Both the position numbers and the translations under genes were made by a program. The notes under the pieces were generated by a model, which did no database searches, had not been told where the DNA came from, and worked only from the letters and a program-made list of their open reading frames with translations. Below, piece after piece: positions 44,999 to 53,660 of a stretch of DNA of 64,000 nt. Positions within the stretch are counted from its first letter, which is position 1; each line of letters starts with the position of its first letter. This DNA is from Pseudoalteromonas luteoviolacea (GTDB lineage: Bacteria > Pseudomonadota > Gammaproteobacteria > Enterobacterales > Alteromonadaceae). The stretch is from assembly GCF_018100925.1 (NCBI RefSeq), contig NZ_JAGJEH010000002.1, positions 186,001 through 250,000 on the forward strand, given 5' to 3'.

Positions 44999-46921
44999 AT
45001 GAGTGAAGCAAATTCAACAATAGAGCAAATAACACCTGAGCAGGCAGTTCAAAACTCAAACAGTGGTAAATATGATGCAGTGATCATCGGCTCAGGGATA
45101 AGCGGTGCAATTGCCGCAAAAGAACTTACCGCCAAAGGCTTTCAAGTTTTAGTACTTGAAGCTGCACCGGCAAAAAGCCTAAGTTACGACGGCTTTAAGC
45201 AGTATCTCTCAAATTACTATGCCAATTCCTCAAAAGATAATAATGCGCCATATCCGGCAAACCCGAATGCACCGATGCCTAGATCGACAGATGTCAGCAA
45301 GCTCTATTTGGGGCAGACTAGTTCAAAAGGCTATATGGTGCAAAATGGACCATTGGCGCTAGACAGCACGTATACGCGTGTTACCGGTGGCACAACCATG
45401 CACTGGGAGGCCAAGATCCTGCGTATGTTACCGGATGACTTTTCAATTAAAACCAAGTATGGCGTAGGCCTAGACTGGCCAATTAAGTATGAAGATTTGA
45501 TGCCCTACTATCGAATGGCTGAGCGTGAAATAGGCGTGTCGGCCAACGTGGAAGAGCAGGGTTTTTATGGCATCAAATATGAAAAAGACTATGTGTATCC
45601 CATGTACGGGCTGCCGCCATCTTACCTTGATCAAGTGGTAGCCAAGGGTATTGATGGTGCTGAGTTTGAGCTGTTTGGTGAGACCCATACGGTAAAAGTT
45701 AGACCTTTCCCCCAAGGTCGAAATGGCATTCCAAATGAGCGCTATCAAAGCGGTTCAGGGTTCAAGCCGGTCGGCGCAGTTGGTGCGGTTCAAGTGGAAC
45801 AAGGTGGTCGATGTCAAGGCAATAACAATTGCGTTCCTATTTGCCCTGTTCAAGCCAAATATGATGCACGTAAAACGTTATTTGATGCGGCAAAAACCGG
45901 AAAAATGGACTTTTTGCCACAAGCGGTCGCCAGTAAGGTGGTCGTGAGCAAGCATGACAACAACATAAGCCACATTGAATTTAAACACTATACAAAAACA
46001 AGCTCGCCTGAGCATACGCTTGGTCAGGTTTGCGCAAGAACTTTTATCTTAGCGACCAATGCAGTGGAGAATGCCCGACTGATGTTGGCTTCAGGCCTAC
46101 CTAGTTCGAGTGGATTGATGGGGAAAAATTTAATGGACCATACATATCTACTTGCTTGGGGGTTGCTACCAGAAGCCGCTGGAACTATGCGGGGTACGAA
46201 ATGTACTTCAGGTATTGCTGATTTCAGATATGGTACAAGCCGCGCGAAACAAGCCCCATTTGGCGTCGACATTCACAATGACGGGTGGGGTTGGGCTACA
46301 GGCTCGCCTTTCTCTGATATTGAAACCTTGGTGGATACGCAAAATAAGTTTGGAAAGGAGCTTCGTCAAAGTACCGTCGACAGAGTCTCAAATCAATTAT
46401 TGTTTGCGTATATGGTTGAGCAAGCTGCTGATGAAAGTAATCGGATCACGGTCGATCCAGAATACAAAGATGCGCTCGGTAATATGCGGCCCATCGTCAA
46501 CTACAACTTATCTGATTATTCAAAAGCGGGCATTGCATATGCGCGTGAAACCTCAAAAGTGTTCTTTCAACGTTTAGGTGCGCAGGACTTTTCTAGTTAC
46601 TCATTACTTGACTATGGCTCCTTTCAATATCAAGGGGAGAGCTATTATTTTCGAGGTGGCAATCACTTTTCAGGTACGCATGTTATGGGGACAAGCGCTG
46701 AAAACTCAGTTGTGAATGAGCACCAGCAATCTTGGGACCACAATAACTTATATCTTATCGGTTCAGGAAGTATGCCCAGTATTGGCACGTCAAACACCAC
46801 ACTAACGCTTGCTGCGTTGTGCTTCAAAACGATGGAATATCTAGTTGCGGAACTTGGCAGTTATCAAGTGGATGTCGTGTCTGATACGACGTTTAAAACT
46901 GTGAAAGGAGCCAGTCAATGA
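44999..46921 (+). CDS. GMC-family FAD oxidoreductase, large catalytic subunit
   Basis: A 640-residue glucose-methanol-choline flavoenzyme. The dinucleotide fold is N-terminal (DAVIIGSGISGAIAAKEL), then RVTGGTTMHWEAKILR and LDWPIKYEDLMPYY, a Cys-rich segment GRCQGNNNCVPICPVQAKYD typical of gluconate/fructose/glucoside dehydrogenase subunits, and the C-terminal catalytic part with HFSGTHVMGTS and GSGSMPSIGTSNTTLTLAA. No Tat or Sec signal is visible. It overlaps the next gene by four bases (ATGA). With the small subunit two genes on, it probably forms a sugar or cyclitol dehydrogenase; a cytochrome subunit is not encoded nearby. Confidence 0.87.
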   Translation: MSEANSTIEQITPEQAVQNSNSGKYDAVIIGSGISGAIAAKELTAKGFQVLVLEAAPAKSLSYDGFKQYLSNYYANSSKDNNAPYPANPNAPMPRSTDVSKLYLGQTSSKGYMVQNGPLALDSTYTRVTGGTTMHWEAKILRMLPDDFSIKTKYGVGLDWPIKYEDLMPYYRMAEREIGVSANVEEQGFYGIKYEKDYVYPMYGLPPSYLDQVVAKGIDGAEFELFGETHTVKVRPFPQGRNGIPNERYQSGSGFKPVGAVGAVQVEQGGRCQGNNNCVPICPVQAKYDARKTLFDAAKTGKMDFLPQAVASKVVVSKHDNNISHIEFKHYTKTSSPEHTLGQVCARTFILATNAVENARLMLASGLPSSSGLMGKNLMDHTYLLAWGLLPEAAGTMRGTKCTSGIADFRYGTSRAKQAPFGVDIHNDGWGWATGSPFSDIETLVDTQNKFGKELRQSTVDRVSNQLLFAYMVEQAADESNRITVDPEYKDALGNMRPIVNYNLSDYSKAGIAYARETSKVFFQRLGAQDFSSYSLLDYGSFQYQGESYYFRGGNHFSGTHVMGTSAENSVVNEHQQSWDHNNLYLIGSGSMPSIGTSNTTLTLAALCFKTMEYLVAELGSYQVDVVSDTTFKTVKGASQ

Positions 46922-48072
46922 GCGAGCGCATAGTAAACACAATAGAAGATTTATATCAGATGCTAGATGCGGCTATTCAATTAGAGCATGCGACGATACC
47001 ACCTTATTTGACTGCGCTATACAGCATTTACCCTGAGGCTAATCTAGAAGCAACAGCGACCATACGCGCTGTACTTGTCGAAGAAATGCTACATATGACG
47101 CTATCTGCTAATGTGCTAAATGCACTGGGGCGACATCCCAATTTACTCAGCGATGGGTTTGTTCCTACGTTTCCAACTTATTTGCCCGATGGCGAACGAG
47201 ATTTCCAAGTTTCAATTAGCTGTTTTTCAGCTGACACGCTAGAGACGTTTTTGAAAATTGAGCGGCCAGGGATGTCTCAGAAACACTCGCAAAGTGGGGG
47301 ACCTAAAGGGTGTGTTACCAGAGCGGATCATAGCAAATTTAACCTCGATGCAATTAAACCACTTAAGTCTTCAACATATAGCTTTTACAGCATAGGTGAC
47401 TTTTATGATGCCATTATAGAAGGCATTGAGTTTTTAGAAGCGCAAGCCAACGAATGTGGAGAAACCATATTTGTAGGTGATCCCAAGTTTCAAGTATCTA
47501 ATAAATACTATTACTCTGGTGGTGGGAGTGTCGTTGAAGTTACGGATAAAGCTTCTGCCATCAGCGCGTTGAAGCTGGTTATTGAACAGGGTGAAGGGCT
47601 GTCAAAAGAGATTTTTGACTCCGAGGGTGAGATTTCCCACTACTACCGATTTGAACAACTTAAGTTCGGCCGCTATTACCAACTCGGGGATGAGCCGGGT
47701 AAACCGACAGGGCCAAAATTTGATGTGGACTACGATAAGGTCTATCCAATCAAATCGAACCCCAAGTTAGCGGATTTCCCCGACAATTCAGCATTATTAA
47801 AAGCAGCACAGGACTTCAATCAAAATTATAGAAAGTTTTTGGTGACTATTAATGCAGCGTTTAGCGGTCAGCAAAACCTATTACTTGGCGCAGTATGTGG
47901 CATGTTTAAATTAAAAGAGTACGCCAGTCAATTGATCCGCAACCCGATACCAACTAATCCGCAATTGCACGCTGGTCCCACTTTTGAAATTGAAGAAGGG
48001 ATGACAGGCAGCGCTAGTAGATCGCAAACAGTAACTCCGGGATACCATGAGCGTAAGGAAGCCGTGCAATGA
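46918..48072 (+). CDS. ferritin-like protein (VioB/iminophenylpyruvate dimer synthase domain)
   Basis: A 384-residue protein whose N-terminal half matches the ferritin-like domain found at the C-terminus of VioB/RebD/StaD (PF12902 type). The putative diiron ligands are seen in AIQLEHATIPPYLTALYSI and VLVEEMLHMTLSANVL (E..H, EExxH). A Tyr/Gly-rich middle (SNKYYYSGGGSVVEV) and a second helical bundle (DFNQNYRKFLVTIN onwards) follow, then a disordered tail. It is sandwiched by ATGA overlaps between the two dehydrogenase subunits, so it is likely part of the same complex or reaction. Its chemistry is unknown. Confidence 0.8.
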   Translation: MSERIVNTIEDLYQMLDAAIQLEHATIPPYLTALYSIYPEANLEATATIRAVLVEEMLHMTLSANVLNALGRHPNLLSDGFVPTFPTYLPDGERDFQVSISCFSADTLETFLKIERPGMSQKHSQSGGPKGCVTRADHSKFNLDAIKPLKSSTYSFYSIGDFYDAIIEGIEFLEAQANECGETIFVGDPKFQVSNKYYYSGGGSVVEVTDKASAISALKLVIEQGEGLSKEIFDSEGEISHYYRFEQLKFGRYYQLGDEPGKPTGPKFDVDYDKVYPIKSNPKLADFPDNSALLKAAQDFNQNYRKFLVTINAAFSGQQNLLLGAVCGMFKLKEYASQLIRNPIPTNPQLHAGPTFEIEEGMTGSASRSQTVTPGYHERKEAVQ

Positions 48073-48572
48073 ATAATCAACAGCACCAAGTTAGTCAATT
48101 TACTGAGTTATCGGGCGCACTGACGGATTTTAATGCATTTGCGTTACATGGTACGGGTCAAGTACAAAATTACTTCCAAACACTCAACGATATTGTTGGC
48201 AAGGGTATCGTTGAACAATTACTAAATGTATTTGAAGTTGTTTATGAGAGTGCGTGTGACGAACAGGGGTTTAACACGGGCATTAGACAGCAAATTTTGG
48301 GTGATGTGAAGTTGGGCCCGGTAGCACGCAATATCATAAAACTTTGGTATACGGGAACTTGGTACCAGTTGCCTCACGCATGGCGAGAAACCTTTGGTAA
48401 AAGTGAGCATGACGTTACTTTTTTTGTTAGCTCAGCAGCGTATACAGAAGGGTTATTGTGGCAAGCCATTGATGCAAATCCTTCCGGTGCCAAGGGGCCT
48501 GGGTATGGTTCGTGGAGTGACGCGCCAAGGATCAACTTCGACAACCGCTGGCAGTTTGTAAAGCAGCACTAA
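48069..48572 (+). CDS. sorbitol/fructose-dehydrogenase-like small subunit
   Basis: A 167-residue protein that resembles the small subunit of membrane FAD sorbitol/fructose dehydrogenases. The C-terminal signature reads NIIKLWYTGTWYQLP, then AAYTEGLLWQAI and GAKGPGYGSWSDAP. The N-terminal 70 residues are helical. Unlike exported relatives it shows no twin-arginine signal. The four-base overlap with the ferritin-like gene and its place in the operon make it the probable partner of the GMC subunit. Confidence 0.72.
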   Translation: MNNQQHQVSQFTELSGALTDFNAFALHGTGQVQNYFQTLNDIVGKGIVEQLLNVFEVVYESACDEQGFNTGIRQQILGDVKLGPVARNIIKLWYTGTWYQLPHAWRETFGKSEHDVTFFVSSAAYTEGLLWQAIDANPSGAKGPGYGSWSDAPRINFDNRWQFVKQH

Positions 48573-48631
48573 TTGAAACTTGCATAAATGTAAGTGTTTA
48601 CTTCGTTTATGCCATCAACAGGATGTTTAAA

Positions 48632-49549
48632 ATGAGCAGACAAACAATGTTTCCAAAGGGCGCGGTAAAATTTGGTATTACTCCTACTGGGTGGGTCAAT
48701 GACGACTTTCTAGATATTGATACCGGTATCCCATTTGAGCAAATCGTCAGTGAGATGGCACTGGCGGGGTTTGAAGGGTGTAGTCGAGGGCATAAGTACC
48801 CAAGCGATGCAGCTATCTTAAAGCGTGCGCTAGATATGCGTGGATTGGTCATCTCAGAGCCGTGGGTAAGCACTTACTTTACAATAAATGACATGAAAGA
48901 GCAGACTTTTAAGAGCTTTGAGCAAGAAATTCAGTTTTTGAAAGAAATGCAAAGTGGTGATTTGGTATTGGCAGAACTCGGTGGTTCGTCTCACCAACAG
49001 CCTATTGCTCTGGTACCTAATGCGCCCAAATTTAGTGATGAGCAATGGCGCAAATTGGCTGACGGTCTAAATGAGTTGGGTCACAAAGCCAATTGTCATG
49101 GTGTAAAAATGTGTTATCACCATCACATGGGAACAGGCGTAATGACAATGGATGAAATAGCACGTTTCGCGGAGCTCACTGATCCTGACTGTGTTCATTT
49201 TTGTTTGGATACAGGTCATTTATTTTTTGCAGGTGGTGACAACTTGGAGTTTATTAGACTTTATGGTGACAGAATCAGACATGTTCATTTGAAAAATATT
49301 CGCAAAGAAGTAATGGATTACAGTTTAGTGAATGACTTGTCTTTTAAAGAAGCGATTTTAAAAGGTGTATTCACAGTACCAGGGGATCCTGCTGGTTGTT
49401 TGGATTTTAAAGAAATTCTGCAAGCGCTTGCTGACAAACAGTTTGAAGGTTGGCTCATTGTTGAGGCAGAGCAAAACCCTGCTGTTGCAACGCCATTGCT
49501 GTATGCGCAAATGGCACGTAAATACCTCGAGGAAGTGACAGGCCTTTGA
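48632..49549 (+). CDS. IolE-like TIM-barrel sugar/cyclitol dehydratase
   Basis: A 305-residue xylose-isomerase-like TIM barrel that most resembles IolE, the 2-keto-myo-inositol dehydratase: KFGITPTGWVNDD, IVSEMALAGFEGCSRGHKYPSD, RGLVISEPWVSTYF and YHHHMGTGVMT. Metal ligands are suggested in LDTGHLFFAGGD, RHVHLKN and LIVEAEQN. The ATG at 48632 is preferred (AGGA eight bases upstream) over 48623. IolE-type enzymes eliminate water next to a ketone, so a keto-sugar or keto-cyclitol made by the GMC enzyme is a natural substrate. Confidence 0.82.
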   Translation: MSRQTMFPKGAVKFGITPTGWVNDDFLDIDTGIPFEQIVSEMALAGFEGCSRGHKYPSDAAILKRALDMRGLVISEPWVSTYFTINDMKEQTFKSFEQEIQFLKEMQSGDLVLAELGGSSHQQPIALVPNAPKFSDEQWRKLADGLNELGHKANCHGVKMCYHHHMGTGVMTMDEIARFAELTDPDCVHFCLDTGHLFFAGGDNLEFIRLYGDRIRHVHLKNIRKEVMDYSLVNDLSFKEAILKGVFTVPGDPAGCLDFKEILQALADKQFEGWLIVEAEQNPAVATPLLYAQMARKYLEEVTGL

Positions 49550-49565
49550 AGAGAGGGATGACCAA

Positions 49566-50600
49566 ATGCAGCACAATACCGATATGTACTTCAGCTTCTT
49601 TATGTTTGGTTCAAACTTCTCAATAGAAGATGATACATTTTTAGATCAAGCCATGGTACACATTCGCAGGTTGGTTGAAATGGGTTACACGGGGTTTGAG
49701 TTTCACCCTGGCCGTGAAGATACAACTGCCTATGCATTTTCGACGTATGAAGCGGAGCTCAACGCCTATAAGGCCTTTAGAAGGCGCATGGACGAAGAAG
49801 GGTTTGCCCACATTAAGGTCGCAACGAATGTAGGTGCGACGACACAGTATGATCCGAGTTCTGCGGATCCAGCTGTGCGTCATGCTGGAATTGAATATCT
49901 AAAATCTCGTGTCGACATAACAGCCGCGCTGGGCGGTCAAATCATGATGGGCCCCATGGTGATCCCCTATGGTGGATTTGTTTTTAAAGCGCCGAATGGC
50001 GAAGCAGTATGGAGTGATGACTTGCAAGATGAGTTGGCCGTGCGTTATAAAACGGCGCAACAAAGTTTTATCGAGTTAGGTCAATATGCATCTTCTAAAG
50101 GGGTAAAATTGGCTATTGAGCCGATAAGCCATTGGGAGACGCCGGGGCCTAACAAGTTGGCACAATTGATCGCTTTTTTAGATGGAATTGATGATCCGAC
50201 AGTAGGTGTGGTGCTTGATAGCGCCCAAGAGACTTTAGATGGGGATGGTCCAGAGGTCTTTGCACAGCAAATTAACTATATTGCTGACCAAGGTCGCCTG
50301 CACTATGCGCAAGCGTCTCCACCAGATAGAGGTGATTTGGTAACTTGCTGGTTGCCTTGGGAAGAGATATTTACTCCTATTTTATCGCGTTTCAATGGCC
50401 CCATTGCAGTAGAGATATTTAATGCTGTAGGCGCGTTTGATCAGGGACTCCGATTGACCAGAAGAAAGTTTTGGATACCTGAGGTTGATCAGCCCAATCA
50501 ATACCCAGATGCTTATCAAGTCGCTAAGCAAGCTTTTGATTTTACGCAAAGTAAACTAGCAAACATCCGCAAGAAATTGAATTTAAACCAGTGTAAATAG
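49566..50600 (+). CDS. sugar isomerase/epimerase-like TIM-barrel protein
   Basis: A 344-residue protein of the sugar phosphate isomerase/epimerase (D-tagatose 3-epimerase-like) superfamily. The probable metal ligands are Glu in LAIEPISHWET, Asp in VGVVLDSAQET, His in RLHYAQASPPDRGD and Glu in GPIAVEIFNAVG, as in ketose 3-epimerases. It begins 16 bases after the IolE-like gene and ends the operon before a strong hairpin. Some members cleave 3-keto-glycosides, which would fit the GH15 and GMC neighbours, but this is inference. Confidence 0.82.
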   Translation: MQHNTDMYFSFFMFGSNFSIEDDTFLDQAMVHIRRLVEMGYTGFEFHPGREDTTAYAFSTYEAELNAYKAFRRRMDEEGFAHIKVATNVGATTQYDPSSADPAVRHAGIEYLKSRVDITAALGGQIMMGPMVIPYGGFVFKAPNGEAVWSDDLQDELAVRYKTAQQSFIELGQYASSKGVKLAIEPISHWETPGPNKLAQLIAFLDGIDDPTVGVVLDSAQETLDGDGPEVFAQQINYIADQGRLHYAQASPPDRGDLVTCWLPWEEIFTPILSRFNGPIAVEIFNAVGAFDQGLRLTRRKFWIPEVDQPNQYPDAYQVAKQAFDFTQSKLANIRKKLNLNQCK

Positions 50601-50634
50601 GGGCGCTTAGATTTTAATTTATTTGCCAATTAGT

Positions 50635-50659
50635 AGAAGTGACAATTTACGTCACTTCT
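50635..50659. terminator. bidirectional terminator between the GMC operon and the peptide gene
   Basis: AGAAGTGAC-AATTTAC-GTCACTTCT, nine perfect base pairs followed by TTTAT on the plus strand and preceded by A/T sequence, between convergent genes. Confidence 0.78.
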
Positions 50660-50669
50660 TTATATCTAC

Positions 50670-50849
50670 TTAACAAAAGTCTCTTGTTGGTTTTGTTGGT
50701 GGAATAGTACAGCAATCGTCGACCGATAGCGTAATGCACATGGTGGCTGAAGCGCCACCACCAACTGCAGGTGTATTAGCCTGTGCTAAAACTTTGTCAT
50801 TAAGTGATAGTGTTTTTAACTTAGATTTTTTAAGTTTTATATTCTTCAT
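50670..50849 (-). CDS. candidate RiPP precursor peptide with double-glycine leader
   Basis: A 59-residue peptide with an excellent ribosome site (AAGGAG seven bases before the ATG at 50849; an ATG at 50852 is too close). The leader is Lys/Leu-rich (KLKKSKLKTLSLNDKVLAQ), reminiscent of the LxLN-type leaders of class I lanthipeptide-like precursors, and ends in TPAVGGGASA. The presumed core is short and rich in Cys and Ser/Thr: TMCITLSVDDCC then TIPPTKPTRDFC, four Cys in all. No LanB/LanC, radical SAM, YcaO or peptidase-transporter gene lies in the window, so any modification must be encoded elsewhere. It could instead be an unmodified secreted peptide. Confidence 0.68.
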   Translation of the reverse strand: MKNIKLKKSKLKTLSLNDKVLAQANTPAVGGGASATMCITLSVDDCCTIPPTKPTRDFC

Positions 50850-51111
50850 CATATAACTCCTTTATGAATGTCAGCCACAATGCTGAGAATCAAAATTACC
50901 ATAAAATTCAATTCTGTGAATAAATTATCTTTGCTTTTGCGTCGTAAATACTGGTTTATTTGATTTGAAGCATAAAATAGCGGTTTGAGGAGCAAAATTG
51001 GAAGTAGGGAAGGTATCGTTATAAGTCTGATTTGCGCTGTTGTGAAGTAAATGAGCAAATGTAAGCGACGCCCACAACGGGGCGGCGCAAAATGAGGTCA
51101 AACTGATAGCG

Positions 51112-52131
51112 TTATCTCATCCAAAGCAGTGCCCACTGAGAACCATTGGGTTCTTTGCCGTAACTACAAATTGCGGACCCAGAAGATTGTGGCTTGTAGG
51201 TGCCTCGTGCAACCCAACAATATGGTGCGAGAATATCACCTTGCCAACCTACTGTAGAGTCGGCGACATTGCCACCAAGGTAGGCAGTGCCAACACACCC
51301 TTCATAAACGGTTGCACCCGGCTCCAATGATGTTGTACAGCTTGGCTTGTCTGAGTTTTTAGGCATTTTTTCAACACGATCTGACGCCCCCCAGTTGTAA
51401 CGAACCAGTTCAAGTTCCCTTGCTGTGAAATTTTGTCCATAGACGCTGTAGCCATCCGTACAATTTGTTGTTGAGCAGCTAACTTGCTCTTTTGCGTCAG
51501 AGAAAACGCTCAAATCACCTTTATAAAGCCAGAGTCTTGTTACATTGTTTGGGTCGGTTTCAGGGGTATCTCCATATTCTTCAATGCGGTGTATTCCTCC
51601 TGGCTGTAGGCGTGGATAGCTACCAACTAGCGTCCACCCACCGCCATCTCTGGTCATATCACAATACACGCTTAACTTATCACCGGCATAGGTGCTTATC
51701 TCATAAACCCCATCACCTTGGCTTAGCCCTGCATCAAGAATATCTCGACAGCTTGTGGCAGTGTTTGGCTGTAGTGCCGTTAAGGTCCAGTCACCTTTAT
51801 TGCCGTTGGCGGCGAACCAAGTTCCACTGTAAGTCCCTTGAGCGTCTACATTACCCAAAAAGTATTGAGTATTTGAAGGCACTTTATTTGACAGTTTGAA
51901 CTCAATAACATTGCCGTCTTGTGCCGTTGTTCCTGATAGAAATTGAGCACTAGTTTGTGCCATAAAATGAGATTTGTCCCCTAACAATGTGATCTCTTGC
52001 GTTGAACCTGACTCAATGACACCGTTATGTAAGTTATCAGTCGTGAGAACATAATTGCCCTCAATTGTCTGGTTGGCAAAAACAAAGTGGCTCGCTAGCA
52101 AGGAAGTAACAGAGAGTGCTAGTAATTTCAT
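51112..52131 (-). CDS. exported protein with fibrinogen-like C-terminal domain
   Basis: A 339-residue protein with signal peptide (MKLLALSVTSLLASHFVFA) and AAAGGAC-type ribosome site. Residues about 20-125 form a beta-rich N-terminal domain (EGNYVLTTDN, YSGTWFAANGNKGDWTLT). From about 128 on the sequence matches the start of fibrinogen-like domains: SCRDILDAGLSQGDGVYEIS, YCDMTRDGGGWTLVGS, with several later paired cysteines. Such domains are best known from animal lectins and are occasional in marine bacteria, where they may bind glycans. It is monocistronic. Confidence 0.78.
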   Translation of the reverse strand: MKLLALSVTSLLASHFVFANQTIEGNYVLTTDNLHNGVIESGSTQEITLLGDKSHFMAQTSAQFLSGTTAQDGNVIEFKLSNKVPSNTQYFLGNVDAQGTYSGTWFAANGNKGDWTLTALQPNTATSCRDILDAGLSQGDGVYEISTYAGDKLSVYCDMTRDGGGWTLVGSYPRLQPGGIHRIEEYGDTPETDPNNVTRLWLYKGDLSVFSDAKEQVSCSTTNCTDGYSVYGQNFTARELELVRYNWGASDRVEKMPKNSDKPSCTTSLEPGATVYEGCVGTAYLGGNVADSTVGWQGDILAPYCWVARGTYKPQSSGSAICSYGKEPNGSQWALLWMR

Positions 52132-52279
52132 ATATGTCCTTTGGGTATGTTTGTTCTAAAAATGGCGCAGAGCTGTTTACGATCAATTTCAGCTTTATAT
52201 TGTCATCTGTTGTGGTTTTTTCAGTACAACTGACTCTTTCTGGAATAATATATTTATTATCTAGAAATTAATTCATAAT

Positions 52280-53074
52280 CTATCTTGGACGTACTTTTTC
52301 AACTTGCACTTGATCTTTCACGGAAAACTCACCATCCAGCATACGTTGCCACTGCTTTTGCAATTCGCCTGAGCTTTTTAATTTTTTTAGGCCGCGATTG
52401 AAACTTTCTTTGGTTGCAGCACTGTTAGCTCGTACCTTTGGAAATAGAATGTGTGCTTGGTATTCTAAAAACGGTTTGGGGTGGGCTTTAATTTCTCTAG
52501 CCTGTTGTTGAGAAAAGTGTTGTTCAAGTAGCGCATGCATAGCTATTTCGCTAAGCAAGATCATATCAACTCGCTCATTAAGTAGCATGTTTAAACTGAG
52601 TTGATCATTGCTCACCATTATGACATCCAAATCATCTTGATTTATAGCTTGATGGAATTCGGGTATATACTCATAACCGAGTATTGCGCCAATACGATAT
52701 GGCTGTAAATCGCGAATTGTCTGCCATTTGGGAAGTGGTGTATCTTTTCTAAAAAACAACTTCAGTGTGCCTTGATAGACTGGATCGCTACAGTAAAAGT
52801 CTTGCTGGTATTGCGGCTCACAAACCCAGTAAGAAGCCATATCAAATTGTCCCAGCTTTGCGGATTGAAAGCTGCGTTTCCAAGGTAAGTATACAAAATC
52901 AATCTGCTTTCCTTGTGAAGACATAGCAAGGCGAATGATGTGATTGACAAACCCATCGTCAGCCAATTGGCTACCTGTAAATGGCGGATAGTTGCCAGTT
53001 GCGACAAGAAGGTGGTTTTCGCTGGATTTAATCTGAAAAGACAAAAAAATTAATAAGACGTAGAGTTTGAACAT
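52280..53074 (-). CDS. periplasmic solute-binding protein, amino-acid ABC type
   Basis: A 264-residue protein with signal peptide (to about residue 18) and the fold of HisJ/GlnH-like binding proteins (SBP family 3): LLVATGNYPPFTG at the N-terminus, PWKRSFQSAKLGQFDMA, LFFRKDTPLPKW, IGAILGYEY and the helical ending NRGLKKLKSSGELQKQWQRM. No permease or ATPase genes lie nearby. Orphan members of this kind in Alteromonadales are common and may act as sensors or scavengers instead of transporters. Confidence 0.83.
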   Translation of the reverse strand: MFKLYVLLIFLSFQIKSSENHLLVATGNYPPFTGSQLADDGFVNHIIRLAMSSQGKQIDFVYLPWKRSFQSAKLGQFDMASYWVCEPQYQQDFYCSDPVYQGTLKLFFRKDTPLPKWQTIRDLQPYRIGAILGYEYIPEFHQAINQDDLDVIMVSNDQLSLNMLLNERVDMILLSEIAMHALLEQHFSQQQAREIKAHPKPFLEYQAHILFPKVRANSAATKESFNRGLKKLKSSGELQKQWQRMLDGEFSVKDQVQVEKVRPR

Positions 53075-53625
53075 AATCGCAGCTTAAAAAATAACCTTTG
53101 CATATCTATGCAAGTTTAGTTCATAACTACGGTGTGGATATCATACGTTAATTCTGACCCCGTCAAGATACGTGTTTAAATAGCTGTCTAAATTAGTGTT
53201 ACGTCAATAGTGGTGTTTTTTAACGTGTTAAAAAGTAATACTTTTTTTCAAAAAAAACTACAGCATATGTTTCTTATGGTCATACTTTCTAATAGCCGCA
53301 GACTAGGAGAGAAGGCCGACATGTAAGACTGTTATGCAATATAGTGTCATCCTATGAGAGAAGTTAAGAAAGTTAACCACAGCCTATTAACAAAATCTGT
53401 GGATAGAAATAGCTCTTTTGGTGCGAAGTGGGTTGCGCAATTGAAGAGCGCTGATACATTAATCTCGTTATTTATTAGGCCATTTTGCAAGCTAAAGCGC
53501 TTTTTCGCCCCAAATAGTGGACATTGCCTTATTGGTTGCGTTGGGGTTGTGATGAGATAGAGTTTTTATTTACGTTACCTAGGTCTACTCTAATGAGGCA
53601 TTGATCCCAAACGGTAAGTGTTTAA
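53075..53625. other. intergenic region, AT-rich
   Basis: About 550 bases with no convincing gene. A 68-codon frame at 53354-53560 begins MREVKKVNHS but lacks a clear ribosome site, and its end is odd in composition. I cannot exclude a small protein or RNA. Confidence 0.35.
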
Positions 53626-53653
53626 AGTAGAGCATGCGGTGGCATACTCTACT
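53626..53653 (-). terminator. probable terminator after the lipoprotein/LruC pair
   Basis: AGTAGAGCATGC and GCATACTCTACT pair over eleven of twelve positions around a GGTG loop, just after the lipoprotein stop; TTTAAA follows on the minus strand. Confidence 0.65.
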
Positions 53654-53660
53654 ATTAGCG

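Noticed and set aside
46918..50849. A violacein or bis-indole cluster, suggested by the VioB-type domain
   Set aside because: No VioA, VioC-E, RebO or P450 homologues; neighbours are sugar enzymes, so a bis-indole product is not supported.
50849..51058. 69-codon hydrophobic frame upstream of the RiPP-like gene
   Set aside because: It would end exactly over the ribosome site and start of the peptide gene and has no ribosome site of its own; more likely the untranslated leader.
53354..53560. 68-codon plus-strand frame beginning MREVKKVNHS
   Set aside because: No clear ribosome site or domain; isolated and facing converging genes. Not strong enough to list as a gene.
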